Shown here: positions 8,153 through 17,066 of the stretch, in pieces
How the letters are laid out: each line of letters starts with the position of its first letter
Position numbering within the stretch: the first letter of the stretch is position 1
Source of the DNA: Comamonadaceae bacterium
GTDB taxonomy: Bacteria; Pseudomonadota; Gammaproteobacteria; Burkholderiales; Burkholderiaceae_C
NCBI GenBank assembly: GCA_947447355.1
Contig: CANFJF010000035.1
Coordinates: 1 to 37,356, forward strand
DNA length: 37,356 nt
Direction: 5' to 3'
Made by a program: the position numbers and the translations under genes
The notes under the pieces: generated by a model
The model's database searches: none
The model's input: only the letters and a program-made list of their open reading frames with translations
Told to the model about the DNA's origin: nothing

Positions 8153-10296
8153 ACCTCCTGAAATTCAAATTCAGCCGGTCGATCGCAGCGTTCTCCCGAA
8201 CCGTTTGGCGCAAGCGACGGCTGTGGCGCCTGACCTTGAAATGGAATCGCCGCTGGTCGCTGTGGGTCATGCTGGTGGCACTGCTGGTGAGCATGCTGGG
8301 CACGTTGGTCTGGCTGGCCGGTCGCTACGAAGGCAGCCAGATTCAAACGCGCTTGGAGCACGACACCGCCGAGATCGTGACCGACATTCGAACCGGCTTG
8401 GCGCGCAACATTCAGGGGCTGGAAGCCCTGCAATCCAGTGAGCGTGATACGGAGTTCTGGCGCTTGCAAGTCAGTGAATTGTTACGCCAACACCGCGAGA
8501 TCCTTCGCGTCGAGTGGCGTGATACCGCTCTTCTCTTGGTGCGGGCCGGCAACACACCTTTCAGGCCTTCTGTGTTCGATCGCATGGGCAGGGACAGCTC
8601 AGCACAAGAGACGGCCCAAGCTTGCGCAGCGGCGGTGCGCTTGAGCGGTGCGGCCTATTCAGGCAGCTACTTCATGCCGCAAAAAGACGGCCTCGGCATG
8701 GAGATCATTGACCTGTGCATCCCCGTCATAGACGAAGGCGAGGTGACCGGCTATACGGTGGCCACCTATTCGCTGCAAGAAATTTTGTCTGAGCTGGTGA
8801 ACAAACAATTGTCGCGGGGGCAAGGGCTGTCGTTCACAGACGCCGATGGCACGCGGCTGGCGATTGCCGGCACGCCCACCCGAGGCAACCGAATTTACAC
8901 TGCGCAGCAGCTGTTAGATCTGCCTGGCACCACACTGGTGTTGCGCATGGACAGCTGGCGCGGCACACCCGACTTTTTCCCGAACGTCTTGACGGCGCTG
9001 GTCAGCGCCATGGCCATCGCACTGGTGGCCGTGCTGCTGCTACTGGGGCGCGATATGCGCAGACGACTCAAAGCCGAAAGCGACTTGGCGGATGCTCTGG
9101 CTTTCAGAAAGGCCATGGAAGACTCGTTGGTCACTGGTTTGCGTGCACGTGACCTGCAAGGTCGCATCACCTACGTGAACCCGGCGTTTTGTGAAATGGT
9201 CGGCGTCGATGCCAAAGAATTGCTCAACCACAGCTTGCCCAACCCGTATTGGCCGCCTGAACTCGCCGGTGCCTACCAGGACCGTCAAGCGATCCGATTG
9301 GCCAGTGCCACCTTGCCACGCGGCGGTCATGAGTCGGTCTACATGCGGCGCGACGGCACGCGCTTTCCAGTGCTGATCATCGAAGCCCCACTCATCAATG
9401 CCACCGGCAAACACACGGGTTGGATGAGCGCCATTCTCGACATCAGCGAACAACGTCGGGTTGAGGAAATGTCGCGTACCAGCCAAGACCGGCTACAGGC
9501 CACCGCCCGACTGGCGATGGTCGGCGAGATGGCCTCCCTGCTGAGCCACGAACTGAATCAGCCGCTGGCAGCCATCTCCAGCTACGCCACCGGCTCGCTG
9601 AACTTACTTGGCGACGCGCGTGGCACCGAAGCCACGCTGGGGGCCGATCTACGGCTGGCGCTCAAGCGCATCAGCGAACAAGCCGAACGCGCCGGCAAAG
9701 TCATCAAAAGCGTGCACGACTTTGTGCGCCGACGCGACCAAGTCCGCGAACGCGTGTCGCCACGGGCCTTGCTCGACGCCATCATGCCGCTGGTCAGTCT
9801 GCAGGCCCGTAAGTTGTCGGTGCGGGTGGTGATCGAGGTCGACCCTGTTTGCGCTATCGTGCTGTGCGACCGCACCATGGTCGAGCAAGTGCTGCTGAAT
9901 TTGGCTCGTAACGGTATGCAGGCGATGCAGGCTGAATCTCGCAAAACACACGCCCATGAACGTGTGCTGACGCTGCGCGTGAAACCCGCAGCCGCCAGCG
10001 AAGCCAACCGCTGGGTCGAATTTTCAGTGACAGATCAAGGCGTCGGCATCTCAGAAGAAGTTGCCGAAAAACTCTTCACGCCCTTCTTCACCACCCGCGC
10101 CGAAGGTATGGGCCTTGGTCTTAGTCTGTGCCGCACGGTGATCGAACAGCACGGCGGTTACCTGGGCCACGAGTCGGCCAAACCACGCGGTACGATTTTC
10201 AGGTTCACCCTGCCTTCCGGCCCGATACCGGGCCACCCGGCGCCGTCGATCACACCGTTTCAAACCACCCCCCATCCCAGCGAGTTCTTGACATGA
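8149..10296 (+). CDS. Membrane PAS-domain sensor histidine kinase (DctS/FixL-like)
   Basis: This is the sensor of a two-component pair, 715 residues. Domains in order: a basic N-terminus, TM1 (~38-58, WVMLVALLVSMLGTLVWLAG), a ~220-residue periplasmic sensing region, TM2 (~280-300), a PAS domain (~320-432, GRITYVNPAFCEMVGV), a HisKA domain with phospho-acceptor His467 in SHELNQPLAAISSYATG, and a HATPase domain with N-box NLARNGMQAM, G1 DQGVGIS and G2 EGMGLGLSL. The HELNQPLAAI type and double-TM periplasmic sensor resemble the C4-dicarboxylate sensor DctS and relatives, but the ligand cannot be named. It overlaps the upstream yhdP-like gene and the downstream response regulator by ATGA, so all three are probably translated from one message. 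Confidence 0.93.
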   Translation: MNLLKFKFSRSIAAFSRTVWRKRRLWRLTLKWNRRWSLWVMLVALLVSMLGTLVWLAGRYEGSQIQTRLEHDTAEIVTDIRTGLARNIQGLEALQSSERDTEFWRLQVSELLRQHREILRVEWRDTALLLVRAGNTPFRPSVFDRMGRDSSAQETAQACAAAVRLSGAAYSGSYFMPQKDGLGMEIIDLCIPVIDEGEVTGYTVATYSLQEILSELVNKQLSRGQGLSFTDADGTRLAIAGTPTRGNRIYTAQQLLDLPGTTLVLRMDSWRGTPDFFPNVLTALVSAMAIALVAVLLLLGRDMRRRLKAESDLADALAFRKAMEDSLVTGLRARDLQGRITYVNPAFCEMVGVDAKELLNHSLPNPYWPPELAGAYQDRQAIRLASATLPRGGHESVYMRRDGTRFPVLIIEAPLINATGKHTGWMSAILDISEQRRVEEMSRTSQDRLQATARLAMVGEMASLLSHELNQPLAAISSYATGSLNLLGDARGTEATLGADLRLALKRISEQAERAGKVIKSVHDFVRRRDQVRERVSPRALLDAIMPLVSLQARKLSVRVVIEVDPVCAIVLCDRTMVEQVLLNLARNGMQAMQAESRKTHAHERVLTLRVKPAAASEANRWVEFSVTDQGVGISEEVAEKLFTPFFTTRAEGMGLGLSLCRTVIEQHGGYLGHESAKPRGTIFRFTLPSGPIPGHPAPSITPFQTTPHPSEFLT

Positions 10297-10919
10297 AAAC
10301 CAGTCCGCACGCCACTGTTTATATCGTTGACGATGATGCCGGCGTTCGCGAAGCGCTCGCATGGCTGCTGCGGTCGCGACGCTTGGTGAGCGAGTGCTTT
10401 GACAGCGCTGAAGCCTTTGACGCGCATATCTCCACCATCAGCGAAATTCGCGAACCCTCGTGCGTTTTGCTCGACGTGCGGATGGCCGGCTTGAGCGGTT
10501 TGGCGATGTTTGAAAAGCTCATCACCTACGGCTTGTTGCCGACGCTGCCGGTCATTTTTCTCACGGGTCATGCCGATGTGCCAACGGCCGTCGATGCCGT
10601 CAAACGCGGCGCTTTTGATTTTTACGAAAAACCGTTTTCGGACAATGCACTGGTCGACCGCATCGTGCAAGCGTTGGCGCTGTCCGCCGATGGCTTGGCC
10701 CTGCACAACCAGTCGACCGGCTTACAGGCTCGGCTTGAGGGACTGACGGATCGCGAAAGGGATGTGATGCGGCTGGTGGTCGGCGGCCTGCCCAACAAGC
10801 TGGTGGCGGATCAACTCGACATCAGCGTGCGCACGGTGGAAGTGCACCGCGCCCGCGTCTTCGACAAAATGGGCGTCAAATCGGCGGTCGAGTTGGCCAA
10901 CCTGATGCGCAATGTTTAG
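10293..10919 (+). CDS. FixJ/DctR (NarL/LuxR-type) response regulator
   Basis: 208-residue partner of the preceding kinase. The receiver domain (~8-122) shows the acidic pair Asp13/14, phospho-acceptor Asp61 in CVLLDVRM, Thr91 and Lys113 in FYEKPF. The C-terminal LuxR-type HTH (~145-205) has LTDRERDVMRLVVGGLPNK and ISVRTVEVHRARVFDKM. ATG at 10293 overlaps the kinase stop in ATGA. The DNA targets are unknown. By analogy with the family it activates transport or catabolic genes, but none are adjacent, and position behind yhdP suggests an envelope-related or unlinked regulon. Its stop overlaps by 4 bases the stop of the opposing 46-residue gene. Confidence 0.93.
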   Translation: MKTSPHATVYIVDDDAGVREALAWLLRSRRLVSECFDSAEAFDAHISTISEIREPSCVLLDVRMAGLSGLAMFEKLITYGLLPTLPVIFLTGHADVPTAVDAVKRGAFDFYEKPFSDNALVDRIVQALALSADGLALHNQSTGLQARLEGLTDRERDVMRLVVGGLPNKLVADQLDISVRTVEVHRARVFDKMGVKSAVELANLMRNV

Positions 10920-11056
10920 TCGCCGACTTTGTCTTTCTTTTCTTGCGCTTCATCGGGTTTGATCTCGCCACCTTTTCTGCCTGAGAACATGGTCCACCAC
11001 ACAATGAACAGCAGTATCAGCAAGGCCGCGAGGGCTTCGAGTAGCAACAAGATCAT
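10916..11056 (-). CDS. Small single-pass membrane protein, 46 residues
   Basis: The sequence starts MILLLLEALAALLILLFIVW and continues with WTMFSGRKGGE and a charged tail rich in Lys, Glu and Asp. It predicts one N-terminal transmembrane helix (residues ~2-23) with a hydrophilic C-terminus. I recall similar very small proteins with the WWTMFSGRKGGE block in Comamonadaceae, but cannot verify this here. A modest Shine-Dalgarno (TGGAAC) precedes ATG at 11056. Longer in-frame extensions upstream would be antisense to mltA and are not believed. The start codon shares the CATG palindrome with the mltA start, and the tail overlaps the response-regulator stop. Function unknown. Confidence 0.6.
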   Translation of the reverse strand: MILLLLEALAALLILLFIVWWTMFSGRKGGEIKPDEAQEKKDKVGD

Positions 11057-12227
11057 GGCTATTTGTTCCAGGTTCACAAAGAAGTTTTTGATTATCGGTG
11101 GCGCGCTCTGGCTAAGCGCTTGCGCCGTCAAAACCCCGCTTCCGGTATGGCCAGTGCCAGAAAAAAGCAGCGTGCAGCCTGCCGTTGTCAGCCTGCCGGT
11201 TTCGCCTGTTTTTGCGCCTGATGCGACTGGCACGCGGGTGCAGGGGAAAAGCCGCTGGGTGCCGGTGCGCTGGACTGATTTACCTGGCTTTGAAAACGAC
11301 ACCCTATTTGAAGCCTGGAACGCCTGGATCAAAAGCTGTGAGCGACCTGGACCGACCTTTGCACCCCTGTGCCCGGACATTCGACGTCTGAGCATTGGCA
11401 GCGCGGAAGAACAGCGCGCCTGGATGATGTCGCGGCTGCAACCCTACCGCGTCGAATCGCTGAGCGGTGCGGCCGATGGCTTGCTGACGAGTTACTACGA
11501 GCCGGTGTTTCGCGCCAGCCGTCAACCCACGACAGCCTACGCCGTACCGCTGTACCAGCCACCGACGGGTCTGGCCAGTCGCAAACCCTGGTTCAGTCGA
11601 CAAGACATTGAGACCCTCCCTGAAGCGCAAGCCGCCCTACAGGGCCGCGAAATCGCTTGGTTGGAGGATCCGATTGATGCGATGCTGCTGCACATTCAAG
11701 GCTCAGGTCGCTTGCGGCTGACGGAAACCGATGGCAGCCAACGCACAGTGCGCGTGGCCTTCGCCGGCACCAACGAGCAGCCCTATCGCAGCATCAATCA
11801 GTGGCTGCTGGACCAAGGCGTAAGCAAGGTCAACCCCTGGCCTGACGCCACCAAGGCCTGGGCTGCGCAAAACCCGCAGCGCGTGTCGCAGCTGCTGTGG
11901 AGCAATCCGCGTTACGTCTTTTTCAGGGAAGAATCCCTGCCCGAGCAGGACGCCAGTTTTGGCCCGCGCGGTGCCCAAGGCGTCCAGCTGACAGCCGGCC
12001 GTTCCATTGCCGTCGACCGCCAAAGCATTCCCTACGGCACACCCGTTTGGCTGACTTCCAACGGCCCATCTGTGCAATTGCAAAAACTGGTGCTGGCACA
12101 AGACACCGGCAGCGCGATCTTGGGCGCGGTGCGGGCAGACTACTTTGCCGGCACGGGCGTCGAAGCCGGCGCGCTGGCCAGCAAAGTCAACCAACCCCTC
12201 AAACTGTGGGTCTTGTGGCCGCGCTGA
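11055..12227 (+). CDS. mltA: Membrane-bound lytic murein transglycosylase A (lipoprotein)
   Basis: MltA cleaves the MurNAc-GlcNAc bond of peptidoglycan, forming 1,6-anhydro ends at the outer membrane. The 390-residue product starts with a lipoprotein signal (positive n-region SRFTKK, hydrophobic FLIIGGALWL, lipobox LSAC with Cys23). The MltA-specific barrel domain follows, with LTSYYEPVF, IQGSGRLRLTETDGS and VAFAGTNEQPYRSI. The C-terminal 3D domain carries AQDTGSAILGAVRADYF with the likely catalytic Asp350. ATG at 11055 is chosen because it gives an ideal lipoprotein signal; the nearby Shine-Dalgarno is poor. Its promoter must lie within the opposite-strand 46-residue gene. Confidence 0.93.
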   Translation: MAICSRFTKKFLIIGGALWLSACAVKTPLPVWPVPEKSSVQPAVVSLPVSPVFAPDATGTRVQGKSRWVPVRWTDLPGFENDTLFEAWNAWIKSCERPGPTFAPLCPDIRRLSIGSAEEQRAWMMSRLQPYRVESLSGAADGLLTSYYEPVFRASRQPTTAYAVPLYQPPTGLASRKPWFSRQDIETLPEAQAALQGREIAWLEDPIDAMLLHIQGSGRLRLTETDGSQRTVRVAFAGTNEQPYRSINQWLLDQGVSKVNPWPDATKAWAAQNPQRVSQLLWSNPRYVFFREESLPEQDASFGPRGAQGVQLTAGRSIAVDRQSIPYGTPVWLTSNGPSVQLQKLVLAQDTGSAILGAVRADYFAGTGVEAGALASKVNQPLKLWVLWPR

Positions 12228-12259
12228 GGGCGGGCCACATCCAACAATCGAAAGACAAC

Positions 12260-12505
12260 ATGCCAGCCACCGAGCTCACCGTCACCTCCGCAGGCAAAGT
12301 AGGTGACAAAGAATTGCTGGTCCCGACCGGCGTCGAAGGACCGTTGCTACCGCACGTTCAGGACTGGGTCACCGCTAAGCGAACGGCCCGCATTCCGGTG
12401 AAAGATGTCAGTACTTCTTTTCTGGTCAAAGGCATCAAGCAGTGGTCTGTTTTTGAAGAGAAAAAGGGCTCAAAAACGGTGCGGACGGTTTTCAAGATCA
12501 CCTAG
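12260..12505 (+). CDS. Hypothetical protein, 81 residues
   Basis: I do not recognise a family. The ORF begins 32 bases after mltA on the same strand, so it may be co-transcribed. The protein is soluble-looking and basic, with no signal peptide or membrane segment: N-terminal VTSAGKVGDKELLVPTGVEG, a central basic stretch (VTAKRTARIPVKDV) and a C-terminus with SFLVKGIKQWSVFEEKKG. Alternating hydrophobic residues suggest beta-strands in a small domain. Codon use matches the neighbouring core genes. It marks the last core-like gene before the accessory cluster. Confidence 0.6.
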   Translation: MPATELTVTSAGKVGDKELLVPTGVEGPLLPHVQDWVTAKRTARIPVKDVSTSFLVKGIKQWSVFEEKKGSKTVRTVFKIT

Positions 12506-12596
12506 CGAATAACTTTTTTGAAATAAACCTCCGCGAGATTCACAAGTCAAGCGCAATACCGCTCAATCATGCCGTTTGAAATGCATGCTCCCGTGG

Positions 12597-14087
12597 TCAA
12601 TACTTCAAATGAATGCTCTTCGTTTCGAGGAACACGTCGAGACCTTCGCGCCCGCGTTCGCGACCGATGCCACTCTGTTTGAACCCACCTGCAGGCATCG
12701 TCCACAGCCCCGACTCGCGAAAGGCATTGACCCATACTGTGCCGCTACGTATGGCCTTGGCAACACGCATCGCAACGCGAATGTCTTCGGTCCAGACGCC
12801 CGCGGCAAGTCCGAACATGGTGTCATTGGCTAGCCTCACTGCCTCCGCTTCATCCTTAAACGGTATCACGGCCAAAACGGGTCCAAAGATCTCTTCACGC
12901 GCAATGAGATCGTGGTTATCGACACCATCGAATAACGTCGGGAGCACGAAATGCCCACCCGCTAACGCCGCGCTCGTGGGCCTTCCCCCACCCGTCACCA
13001 GTTGTGCACTGAGTTTCCCGCTCTCAATATAAGAAATAACCCGTTCCTGGTGAGCAGCGCTCACCATAGGCCCCATTGTTGTCGCTGGATCAAGCGGATC
13101 CCCTAGCTGGACCGATTCAAATTTCTGCTTCAGCTTGGCCACCACTTCAGCTCGAATCGATTCATGCACCAACAGACGAGAGCCAGATTGACAAGCTTGC
13201 CCCGCCAGCGTGGTGATGCCTAGGAACGCCGCTTCCACAGCTTCATCGATGGAGCGCACATCGGGAAAAATAATGTGTGGGGATTTACCACCAAGTTCCA
13301 GTGAAACACGTGTCAGGTTGGCTGCACAGGCAGCCATCACCTTGCGACCATTCACACTGGAACCCGTGAAGGCAATCATGTCAAGCAACGGGCTGCCGGC
13401 CATCGTCTGCCCGGCCATCACACCATCATCGCGGGCACTGGTGACGATATTCAAAACGCCGGGCGGCAAGCCAGCCTCAACGAAAAAACGTCCTATTGCC
13501 AGAGCCGTTCCCGGCGTTAGGTGGGAAGGTTTGAGCACGACGCTACAACCCGCGGCCAACGCTGGACAACCCTTGTGCGCCAGAGACATCGGCGAATTCC
13601 AATTAGTCAGCACACCGACCGCGCCGACTGGTTCCTTAACGATCAGCCCTATTGCATGGGGATCCTGATCACCCACCATTTCATCTCGCCGATCCATGAT
13701 CAAGTGCGCATAGTAGTCCAGCATTTCGGCGGCGCGAAGCACCGTGCCGCGCTGTCCAGGCTGCCCGACCTCGCGAATCACCATCGCAGTCAGTGCATCG
13801 GCATTGGTACGGATCGCCGTCGCGACACGCATCAATACGCCAGCGCGATCGCGTGACGATGTTCTGCGCCACTCCCCATCGTCGAAAGCCTGTCGAGCTG
13901 ACTTGATTGCCGCAAGTATGTCGTCTTGAGTCGCATCCGCATAAGTTCCCACAATCGATCCGTCATAAGGACTGCGACGGTCAAATGTCGCACCATCACG
14001 CGCACCTACCCACTTGTTGTCAATGAGAAGCAATGGCCCAAGTACTAATTCTTGTAGAACTCCTGCTGTTTTGTTTTTAATGGCCAT
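12597..14087 (-). CDS. NAD(P)-dependent aldehyde dehydrogenase
   Basis: Oxidises an aldehyde to the acid with NAD(P)+. The 496-residue protein shows the full family set: catalytic Asn in LTNWNSPMS (about residue 164), the nucleotide-binding FTGSSVNGRKV, general base Glu264 in SLELGGKSPH, nucleophile Cys299 in GQACQSGSRL, and EEIFGPVLAV. The C-terminal MPAGGFKQSGIGRERG block is typical of the betaine/hydroxymuconic semialdehyde class. ATG 14087 is preferred over a TTG at 14123 because AAGGA lies 7 bases upstream. It is the last gene of the leftward catabolic operon, 66 bases after the GMC oxidoreductase, and probably oxidises the aldehyde that enzyme produces. Substrate unknown. Confidence 0.92.
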   Translation of the reverse strand: MAIKNKTAGVLQELVLGPLLLIDNKWVGARDGATFDRRSPYDGSIVGTYADATQDDILAAIKSARQAFDDGEWRRTSSRDRAGVLMRVATAIRTNADALTAMVIREVGQPGQRGTVLRAAEMLDYYAHLIMDRRDEMVGDQDPHAIGLIVKEPVGAVGVLTNWNSPMSLAHKGCPALAAGCSVVLKPSHLTPGTALAIGRFFVEAGLPPGVLNIVTSARDDGVMAGQTMAGSPLLDMIAFTGSSVNGRKVMAACAANLTRVSLELGGKSPHIIFPDVRSIDEAVEAAFLGITTLAGQACQSGSRLLVHESIRAEVVAKLKQKFESVQLGDPLDPATTMGPMVSAAHQERVISYIESGKLSAQLVTGGGRPTSAALAGGHFVLPTLFDGVDNHDLIAREEIFGPVLAVIPFKDEAEAVRLANDTMFGLAAGVWTEDIRVAMRVAKAIRSGTVWVNAFRESGLWTMPAGGFKQSGIGRERGREGLDVFLETKSIHLKY

Positions 14088-14153
14088 ACCGTCATCCTTC
14101 AAAATGGGTTCTCGTGAGTTCAAGTCCTCGATGCCAAATCAGACCCATGCAGG

Positions 14154-15761
14154 CTAACCCGATGCAAGAATCAAGTCTGCCGCTTTTTCGGCAATCATCA
14201 CAGTTGGGCCATTGGTATTGCCGCCAATCTGCGTCGGCATGATCGACGCATCGATCACGCGCAAGCCCTCAATGCCATGCACCGCCAGCCGGGCATCGAC
14301 AACATGATTCGGACCAGAGCCCATGGCGCAAGTGCCCACTGGGTGGAAAGTTGTTCCGCAGTTGTTGCGTATGAATTCAATCAGAGCTTGATCGTCGGTC
14401 ACTGCAGCTCCAGGGAGTGACTCCCTCCCTTTGTAGAGGGCGAAAGGCTCTGAATTGAGAACACGACGAGCGAGCTTTAATCCCCGTAGGATCAGTTGCA
14501 CGTCGCGTTCATCGCTCAAGAGTCCCAAGTCGATTCGTGGTTGTTCGTCTGCTGCCTTAGTGATCAGTTGCACGGAGCCTCTGCTATAAGGCCGGAGAAC
14601 AACGGTCGACATGGCATAGCCATGGCCAAAGCCCACATTGCGCTGAGGATTGCGGCGAGCGGGCATGAAGCTGAACTGAATATCCGGTCGGCTCAGTGCA
14701 GGATGGGTGCGAATGAAGGCGTTGCCCTCAAGTACGTTGCTTGAAATGAGCCCGCGTCGGAAAAACAGATACTGGATGCCATCCCATGCAAGCCGAGGCG
14801 CGACCTTCCAAGACAGGCCGTACGGCTCGATATTATCTGTATCGTAAGAAAGCGAAATCGCTGCATGGTCCTGCAAGTTCTCGCCGACGCCCGGCAGATC
14901 GTGCACGACGCTGATGCCCAAAGCCCGCAGCTCGTTGGCAGCACCGATGCCAGAGCGCTGAAGAATTTGCGGCGAACCGAAGACACCCGCCGACAACAAC
15001 ACTTCTCGCCGCGCTTCAAAGGCCTGCCAAACGCCATCTTGCAAGAAACGCACACCTGTCGCACGGCGGCCCTCGAACGTGACCCGATCCACTAGCGCAC
15101 CCGTGACGATGACAAGGTTCTGACGATGCTTAACCGGCGTGAGATAGGCCCGGGCAACGGACATACGCAAACCATTGCGCTGCGTCACCTGCCGGTAACC
15201 GAAGCCCTCAGGATTGTCTGCATTGAAATCCTCACAACGCAAATAACCCAGCGACTCGCCTGCCGCTATAAACCGCTCGGTGGTCCGGCTGCGGGTCTTC
15301 AGGTCAGTGACGACTAAGGGTCCGGCGACACCATGAAAGGGCGAATTTTTCCAAATTTCATTGTTTTCGGATTTAAGGAAGTATGGCATCACGTCCTTGA
15401 AAGACCAACCTGGGTTGCCGGCCTTCGCCCAGTCATCGTAGTCGCTGGGATGGCCGCGTTGGTAGACCATGCCGTTGAGCGCGCTCGTGCCCCCGAGTAC
15501 CTTGCCGCGAGGGACATAGATGCTGCGATGACCGGCCCCCGTTTGTGGCACGGTATTCATGCGCCAGTTCATGACGGGATGGTTGAAGAGCGCCGGCATG
15601 GCCAATGGCACATGAATGAGTGGGCTGCTGTCGCGCGGACCCGCTTCGAGCAGACACACCGAAACAGTCGGGTTCGCTGACAGTCGATTAGCAAGCACAC
15701 ATCCGGCCGAGCCGCCACCGATGATGATGAAATCAAACACTTGATATTTACCCGGATTCAT
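14154..15761 (-). CDS. GMC family FAD-dependent alcohol oxidoreductase
   Basis: Choline-dehydrogenase-like flavoenzyme oxidising an alcohol to an aldehyde. The 535-residue protein has the N-terminal FAD fold [16 protein letters not shown] and EAGP, GMC signature 1 ([18 protein letters not shown]), GMC signature 2 ([17 protein letters not shown]), and the C-terminal catalytic pair His473 in [12 protein letters not shown] and Asn515 in [11 protein letters not shown]. There is no signal peptide, so it is cytoplasmic or membrane-associated. ATG 15761 is chosen since extending upstream would run into the binding-protein gene 16 bases away and adds an Arg-rich non-homologous leader. It is paired with the following aldehyde dehydrogenase as an alcohol-to-acid module. 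Confidence 0.92.
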   Translation of the reverse strand: MNPGKYQVFDFIIIGGGSAGCVLANRLSANPTVSVCLLEAGPRDSSPLIHVPLAMPALFNHPVMNWRMNTVPQTGAGHRSIYVPRGKVLGGTSALNGMVYQRGHPSDYDDWAKAGNPGWSFKDVMPYFLKSENNEIWKNSPFHGVAGPLVVTDLKTRSRTTERFIAAGESLGYLRCEDFNADNPEGFGYRQVTQRNGLRMSVARAYLTPVKHRQNLVIVTGALVDRVTFEGRRATGVRFLQDGVWQAFEARREVLLSAGVFGSPQILQRSGIGAANELRALGISVVHDLPGVGENLQDHAAISLSYDTDNIEPYGLSWKVAPRLAWDGIQYLFFRRGLISSNVLEGNAFIRTHPALSRPDIQFSFMPARRNPQRNVGFGHGYAMSTVVLRPYSRGSVQLITKAADEQPRIDLGLLSDERDVQLILRGLKLARRVLNSEPFALYKGRESLPGAAVTDDQALIEFIRNNCGTTFHPVGTCAMGSGPNHVVDARLAVHGIEGLRVIDASIMPTQIGGNTNGPTVMIAEKAADLILASG

Positions 15762-15777
15762 CGCCAAGACCAAGCTC

Positions 15778-16740
15778 TCATTCAATCCTGATCTTGCCTT
15801 CGCGAATAAGCTTCGCCTTCTTCTCGAATTCCCGGCGGACGTAATTGTTGAAGTCCTCCGGCGACGGGCTGGCCACGAGTTCAACGCCAACTTCCAGAAA
15901 GCGCGCGCGCAACGCCTGCTGTAGCACGGCCTTTTGGACCGAAGCATTGAGACGGTTCAGTATTTCCACCGGCGTGCCCGCCGGCGCCATCAGGCCGGTG
16001 AATGTGCTGTCCTCGAATCCCTTCACTCCGGCTTCGTCCACTGTCGGTATATTCGGCAGCAAAGGGGAACGCGTCATGCTGGTCACGGCCAACGGCCGGA
16101 TCCGACCACTGCGCGCATGTGTCATCGAGGAAGTCATTTCATCGAACATCATCATGACCTGTCCACCAATGAGGTCTGTAATGGCCTGTGAAGCACCTTT
16201 GTAGGGAACATGAATCATCTTGAGTCCAAGCTGGTTGCTAAACAACTCTGCCGACATGTGCCCCGTTCCACCCAGCCCGGCGCTCGCATACGTTACTTGA
16301 CCAGGTTTTGATCGTGCGAAGGCAACCAACTCTTCCACAGAGTACACCGGTACCGTTGGGCTCACACTCAGAATCTTCGGCACTATCCCGGTCAGACTAA
16401 TCCCGACAAAATCTTTAACGTCGTAACCTGGCTTGGCGAGCAGTGAGGGAACGACCGCAAAGGTATTCGCCATGTGCAAGAGTGTGTACCCGTCCGGCGC
16501 GGCCTTGGCGGCCAACTGGGTCCCCACTAGGCTGCTGGCGCTCGGGCGGTTTTCGATAACAACGATTTGCCCGAGATCCTCAGACATCTCCTTGGCAATT
16601 CCACGAGCGATGAGGTCGCTGGTTCCACCGGGCGTCACCGCCACAATGATGCGTATAGGACGGTTTGGATAATTGCTCTGTGCGTAAACAGCGGTAGCGA
16701 GCAGACTCAGTATCAATATAAAGGGACGGATGATGGACAT
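15778..16740 (-). CDS. Bug/TctC family tripartite tricarboxylate transporter substrate-binding protein (copy 1)
   Basis: Periplasmic receptor for a small carboxylate. The 320-residue protein has a signal peptide (FILILSLLATAVYAQS, cleavage after AYA-type YA) and family motifs: YPNRPIRIIVAVTPGGTSD, the ligand-loop region DGYTLLHMANTFAV, YASAGLGGTGHMSAELF and HVPYKGASQAITDLIGGQV. ATG at 16740 gives a normal signal peptide. It is 16 bases upstream of the GMC gene and 326 bases downstream of the second binding protein. No TctA or TctB membrane partner is encoded in this window, so it either borrows a permease from elsewhere or acts as a sensor-type receptor. Confidence 0.92.
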   Translation of the reverse strand: MSIIRPFILILSLLATAVYAQSNYPNRPIRIIVAVTPGGTSDLIARGIAKEMSEDLGQIVVIENRPSASSLVGTQLAAKAAPDGYTLLHMANTFAVVPSLLAKPGYDVKDFVGISLTGIVPKILSVSPTVPVYSVEELVAFARSKPGQVTYASAGLGGTGHMSAELFSNQLGLKMIHVPYKGASQAITDLIGGQVMMMFDEMTSSMTHARSGRIRPLAVTSMTRSPLLPNIPTVDEAGVKGFEDSTFTGLMAPAGTPVEILNRLNASVQKAVLQQALRARFLEVGVELVASPSPEDFNNYVRREFEKKAKLIREGKIRIE

Positions 16741-17066
16741 GATTTCTCATATGGAAGCCTTCCGGGTAGTGAGAAAAACGCATGTTGTGCTGTGAAGAAA
16801 TCAGCGACCGTCCCTTTTGATATCAGGCCGATGTTGCTTGATTCGTCAGGTTACCTAAGCCTCGCACCACCGGACCTGCTTCTCGTCACTGCACTTGTTC
16901 GTTGACTCAATACCTTACAAAAGACTGAACCATATCCTTTTCTAGTTGGTTGATAAATTAGCTTGGCTCTTTGCTCATCAAGCCAACGCCGCTGCGGCCT
17001 TTGGCGAGACGACATGTAAACCCCATCTATGGCCCTCCATAATGCGTTCCGAGATTGATGTTCATT
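16741..17066. other. 326-bp intergenic region between two TctC genes
   Basis: No credible gene is seen here; a small frame reaching 16905 on the plus strand looks spurious. The region is A/T richer than its flanks and holds one clear stem-loop at 16982-17005. It may contain a second promoter for the leftward copy-1 binding protein, GMC and aldehyde dehydrogenase genes, but no strong -35/-10 pair stands out. Confidence 0.5.
16982..17005 (-). repeat. Intergenic stem-loop (GCCAA-GCCG/CGGC-TTGGC)
   Basis: GCCAA, C, GCCG, loop CTG, CGGC, CT, TTGGC form a two-part helix with one small internal mismatch. It lies between two binding-protein genes of the operon. It lacks a U-tract on the transcribed strand, so it looks more like an mRNA processing or stabilising hairpin than an intrinsic terminator. 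Confidence 0.4.

Noticed and set aside
8149..10919. Naming the two-component pair dctS/dctR
   Set aside because: Domain layout fits, but no C4-dicarboxylate TRAP transporter genes are adjacent, and the periplasmic sensor cannot be assigned a ligand by eye.
11057..11395. 159-residue version of the small membrane protein extending upstream
   Set aside because: The extra N-terminal part is antisense to mltA, is Arg/Ser-rich without structure, and a ribosome site sits at the 46-residue start.
16982..17005. Intrinsic terminator call for the intergenic stem-loop
   Set aside because: There is no T-rich stretch after the stem on the transcribed strand.
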